The notes beneath the pieces were generated by a model that saw only the letters and a program-made list of their open reading frames with translations, had not been told where the DNA came from and did not search any database. This document shows, one piece after another, positions 62,364 through 64,000 of a DNA stretch of 64,000 nt (positions within the stretch are counted from its first letter, which is position 1; the number at the start of each line of letters is the position of its first letter). Source of the stretch: Flavobacterium aquidurense (GTDB lineage Bacteria > Bacteroidota > Bacteroidia > Flavobacteriales > Flavobacteriaceae); the NCBI RefSeq assembly GCF_001404985.1, contig NZ_JRLF01000012.1:186001-250000 (forward strand), written 5' to 3'. A program made the position numbers and the translations under genes.

Positions 62364-62622
62364 AATCTATAATCATATTTATAGAATAACTTATAGAGCA
62401 TCAAATATTTACGATTTTGATTGTTTTGATAGCTTCTTAGAATCATTCTTAATATAATTATGATTCGAGTCCTTTTTTTTATGATTTTTTCGCATAAAAG
62501 ATTAAGAATTTAATATAATTTCCTGCTAATAAAATAATGAAAACGTTTTCGTTTTTATTAAATGTTAAAGCTTATAAAAAAATCTTTTTTTGTTTCGATA
62601 CTTTGATTACTTTCGCACCCAA

Positions 62623-63006
62623 ATGAGAAAGTTAATAGTATTTTTAGTATTCATGAATTTGCTTCTGCTTGGCGGAGGGCAATATCTTAATGCTGGTACT
62701 CCACAAAACTTTCATCAGCATACTCTTGAGAAAAAGCACAGGGTAAAATTTACGAATCAGGATCAGGGCAGTTCAATTATTGAAGATGCCGATGTAGATC
62801 TTGAAGAGGAATATCTTGGAAGTGATGATCTTAAAGATGCACTTAGCAATAAATTTTTTGCAGCAAACTACAGTTTACTTGATAATTGGTATCTTTCATT
62901 TTCAGGTCAGACTATAGTAAATGATTACAATCGTTTCAAAATCTTCGCGCCATTTAATGGCCAGTCAAATCCTATTTACATTACTCAACAGGTTTTAAGA
63001 ATTTGA
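62623..63006 (+). CDS. small secreted hypothetical protein
   Basis: A 127-residue exported protein with an N-terminal hydrophobic stretch (MRKLIVFLVFMNLLLLGGGQ). The mature part is polar and acidic with EDADVDLEEEYLGSDDLKDA, and ends with an aromatic-rich stretch (NYSLLDNWYLSFSGQ). No family is known. The ATG at 62623 is chosen for the signal sequence. It is 173 bp before the RND adaptor gene on the same strand. Confidence 0.62.
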   Translation: MRKLIVFLVFMNLLLLGGGQYLNAGTPQNFHQHTLEKKHRVKFTNQDQGSSIIEDADVDLEEEYLGSDDLKDALSNKFFAANYSLLDNWYLSFSGQTIVNDYNRFKIFAPFNGQSNPIYITQQVLRI

Positions 63007-63179
63007 TTCAACAGTATACATCGGTTACCTAAGTTGTAATCCTGCATATCTTGTTGATGTATTTTTTTACTTCTTCTTGTATGAAAGTTAAGTTATAACT
63101 AAAGGCTGCCCGATGCATTTTTTCATCTAAGGGAATCTCTGTATTCCAAGCATTCATCGCTTAATTTCCAATAAAAATC

Positions 63180-64000
63180 ATGAAAAGAATTATCTTGTTC
63201 TCAGGCTTAATTGCCCTGATGTGCCTAACCAGTTGTACAACTAAAAAAGAAGAAAAAGAAGAAGCGGAAAAGTTTACTGTAACTAACCCCGTTAGAATTG
63301 ATACTTCGTTTACAAAGGAGTATGTTTCGCAGATTAAATCTGTGCGTAATATCGAAATCCGTGCTCAGGAAAAAGGGTTTCTACAAAACATTTATGTAGA
63401 TGAAGGTCAGTTTGTAAAAGCTGGTCAGCTGTTGTTTAAAATTATGCCAAACATGTATCAGGCAGAATTACTTAAAGCTCAGGCGGAACAAAAATCAGTA
63501 GAAATCGAATTACAAAACGCCAAATTACTGGCAGATAAAAATATCGTTTCCAAAAACGAATTGAGTGTGGCTCAGGCAAAATTGCAATCTGCAAAAGCTG
63601 AAGTTGCATTAGCAAAACTTCATTTATCATTTACAGAAATCAGAGCTCCGTTTGATGGAACAATTGACCGTATTCCTTTAAAATTAGGAAGTTTGATTGA
63701 TGAAGGCGAACTATTGACAAGTCTTTCAGACAACAGTCAGATGTTTGCTTACTTCAACGTTTCGGAACCTGAGTATTTACAATATCAGACAGATGTAAAA
63801 GACCGTGCGGACAATAAAGTAAGTTTGGTTTTGGCAAATGGTGATACTTTCAAAGAAAAAGGAAACGTAGAAGTTATCGAAAGTGAATTTAACAACGAAA
63901 CAGGAAACATTGCTTTCAGAGCAAGATTCCCTAATTCAGGCAAATTACTTAGAAACGGAGAAACTGGGCAGGTTCAAATGCTTGTACCGCTTAAAAATGC
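63180..64000 (+). CDS. RND efflux periplasmic adaptor (AcrA/MexA family), 3' end outside window
   Basis: An open frame of 273 codons from ATG at 63180 to the window end. The signal peptide carries a lipobox (LTSC, Cys19). Then comes the barrel-sandwich domain with lipoyl halves NIEIRAQEKGFLQNIYVDEG and FTEIRAPFDGTIDRIPLKLG, joined by a coiled coil (residues ~95-145), and the beta-barrel part FAYFNVSEPEYLQYQ. An AcrB-type pump gene is expected next. It connects an RND pump to a TolC-type channel. Confidence 0.93.
   Translation, partial: MKRIILFSGLIALMCLTSCTTKKEEKEEAEKFTVTNPVRIDTSFTKEYVSQIKSVRNIEIRAQEKGFLQNIYVDEGQFVKAGQLLFKIMPNMYQAELLKAQAEQKSVEIELQNAKLLADKNIVSKNELSVAQAKLQSAKAEVALAKLHLSFTEIRAPFDGTIDRIPLKLGSLIDEGELLTSLSDNSQMFAYFNVSEPEYLQYQTDVKDRADNKVSLVLANGDTFKEKGNVEVIESEFNNETGNIAFRARFPNSGKLLRNGETGQVQMLVPLKN

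Overview
The window looks like a chromosomal segment of a Bacteroidetes bacterium, most likely a Flavobacterium-type organism. The DNA is AT-rich. Several genes carry the Bacteroidetes promoter type (a -7 box TAnnTTTG, in the best case with TTG 18 bp upstream). Proteins typical of the group are present: a TonB receptor with carboxypeptidase-like N-terminus, 2TM-domain proteins, LytTR signalling, a split YeeE/YedE pair and GapN. Many non-coding repeats lie between genes. No phage, conjugative element, IS transposase, CRISPR array, rRNA or tRNA was seen.

Layout. 1-8.1 kb: end of an SDR oxidoreductase, a TetR regulator, then mostly minus-strand housekeeping and accessory genes (NdpA-like nucleoid protein, four-helix-bundle protein, pRiA4b ORF-3 family, HPP membrane protein, CLC channel, glyoxalase, acetyltransferase, DinB family). 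8.2-15.1 kb: a plus-strand sensory block with a TonB receptor, a DUF2141 protein, a TPR-like secreted protein, a LytS-type histidine kinase ending in a 2TM domain, three free-standing 2TM proteins and a LytTR response regulator. 15.1-19.9 kb: heme A synthase, CCA-adding enzyme, YaaA and a frameshifted membrane gene. 19.9-24.6 kb: a TetR-TolC-EmrA-EmrB efflux operon with two near-identical operators.

26.4-35.8 kb: the complete trp gene set on the minus strand in the order E-G-D-C-F-B-A, interrupted by four unrelated genes. It is preceded by a clear attenuator: a leader peptide with three consecutive Trp codons, overlapping antiterminator and terminator pairings, and a good promoter. 37-45 kb: a MarR-nitroreductase-YceI group with palindromic operators, then a glycerol operon (glpD-glpK-glpF-outer-membrane protein) divergent from its DeoR-type regulator. 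45-57.7 kb: a sulfur/persulfide and low-oxygen region (YeeE/YedE halves, metallo-beta-lactamase/rhodanese fusion, TauE/SafE, Crp/Fnr regulator, free rhodanese, cytochrome bd), followed by GapN. 58-64 kb: an M1 peptidase, an ACT protein, small secreted and barrel proteins, and the start of an RND efflux operon cut by the window edge.

The most distinctive feature is the intergenic DNA. Four copies of a structured element (4231, 28561, 44964, 53373) keep base pairing while changing sequence, including a swap of GGG and CCC between the two sides of the core helix. This supports an RNA-like family, possibly the known Flavo-1 motif. Three ~100-bp elements with up to 26-bp perfect inverted ends look like MITEs. 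Other palindromic families are interspersed, one of which supplies the apparent start codon of the CCA-adding enzyme. Several regulators sit beside clear palindromes or tandem repeats that overlap their promoters.
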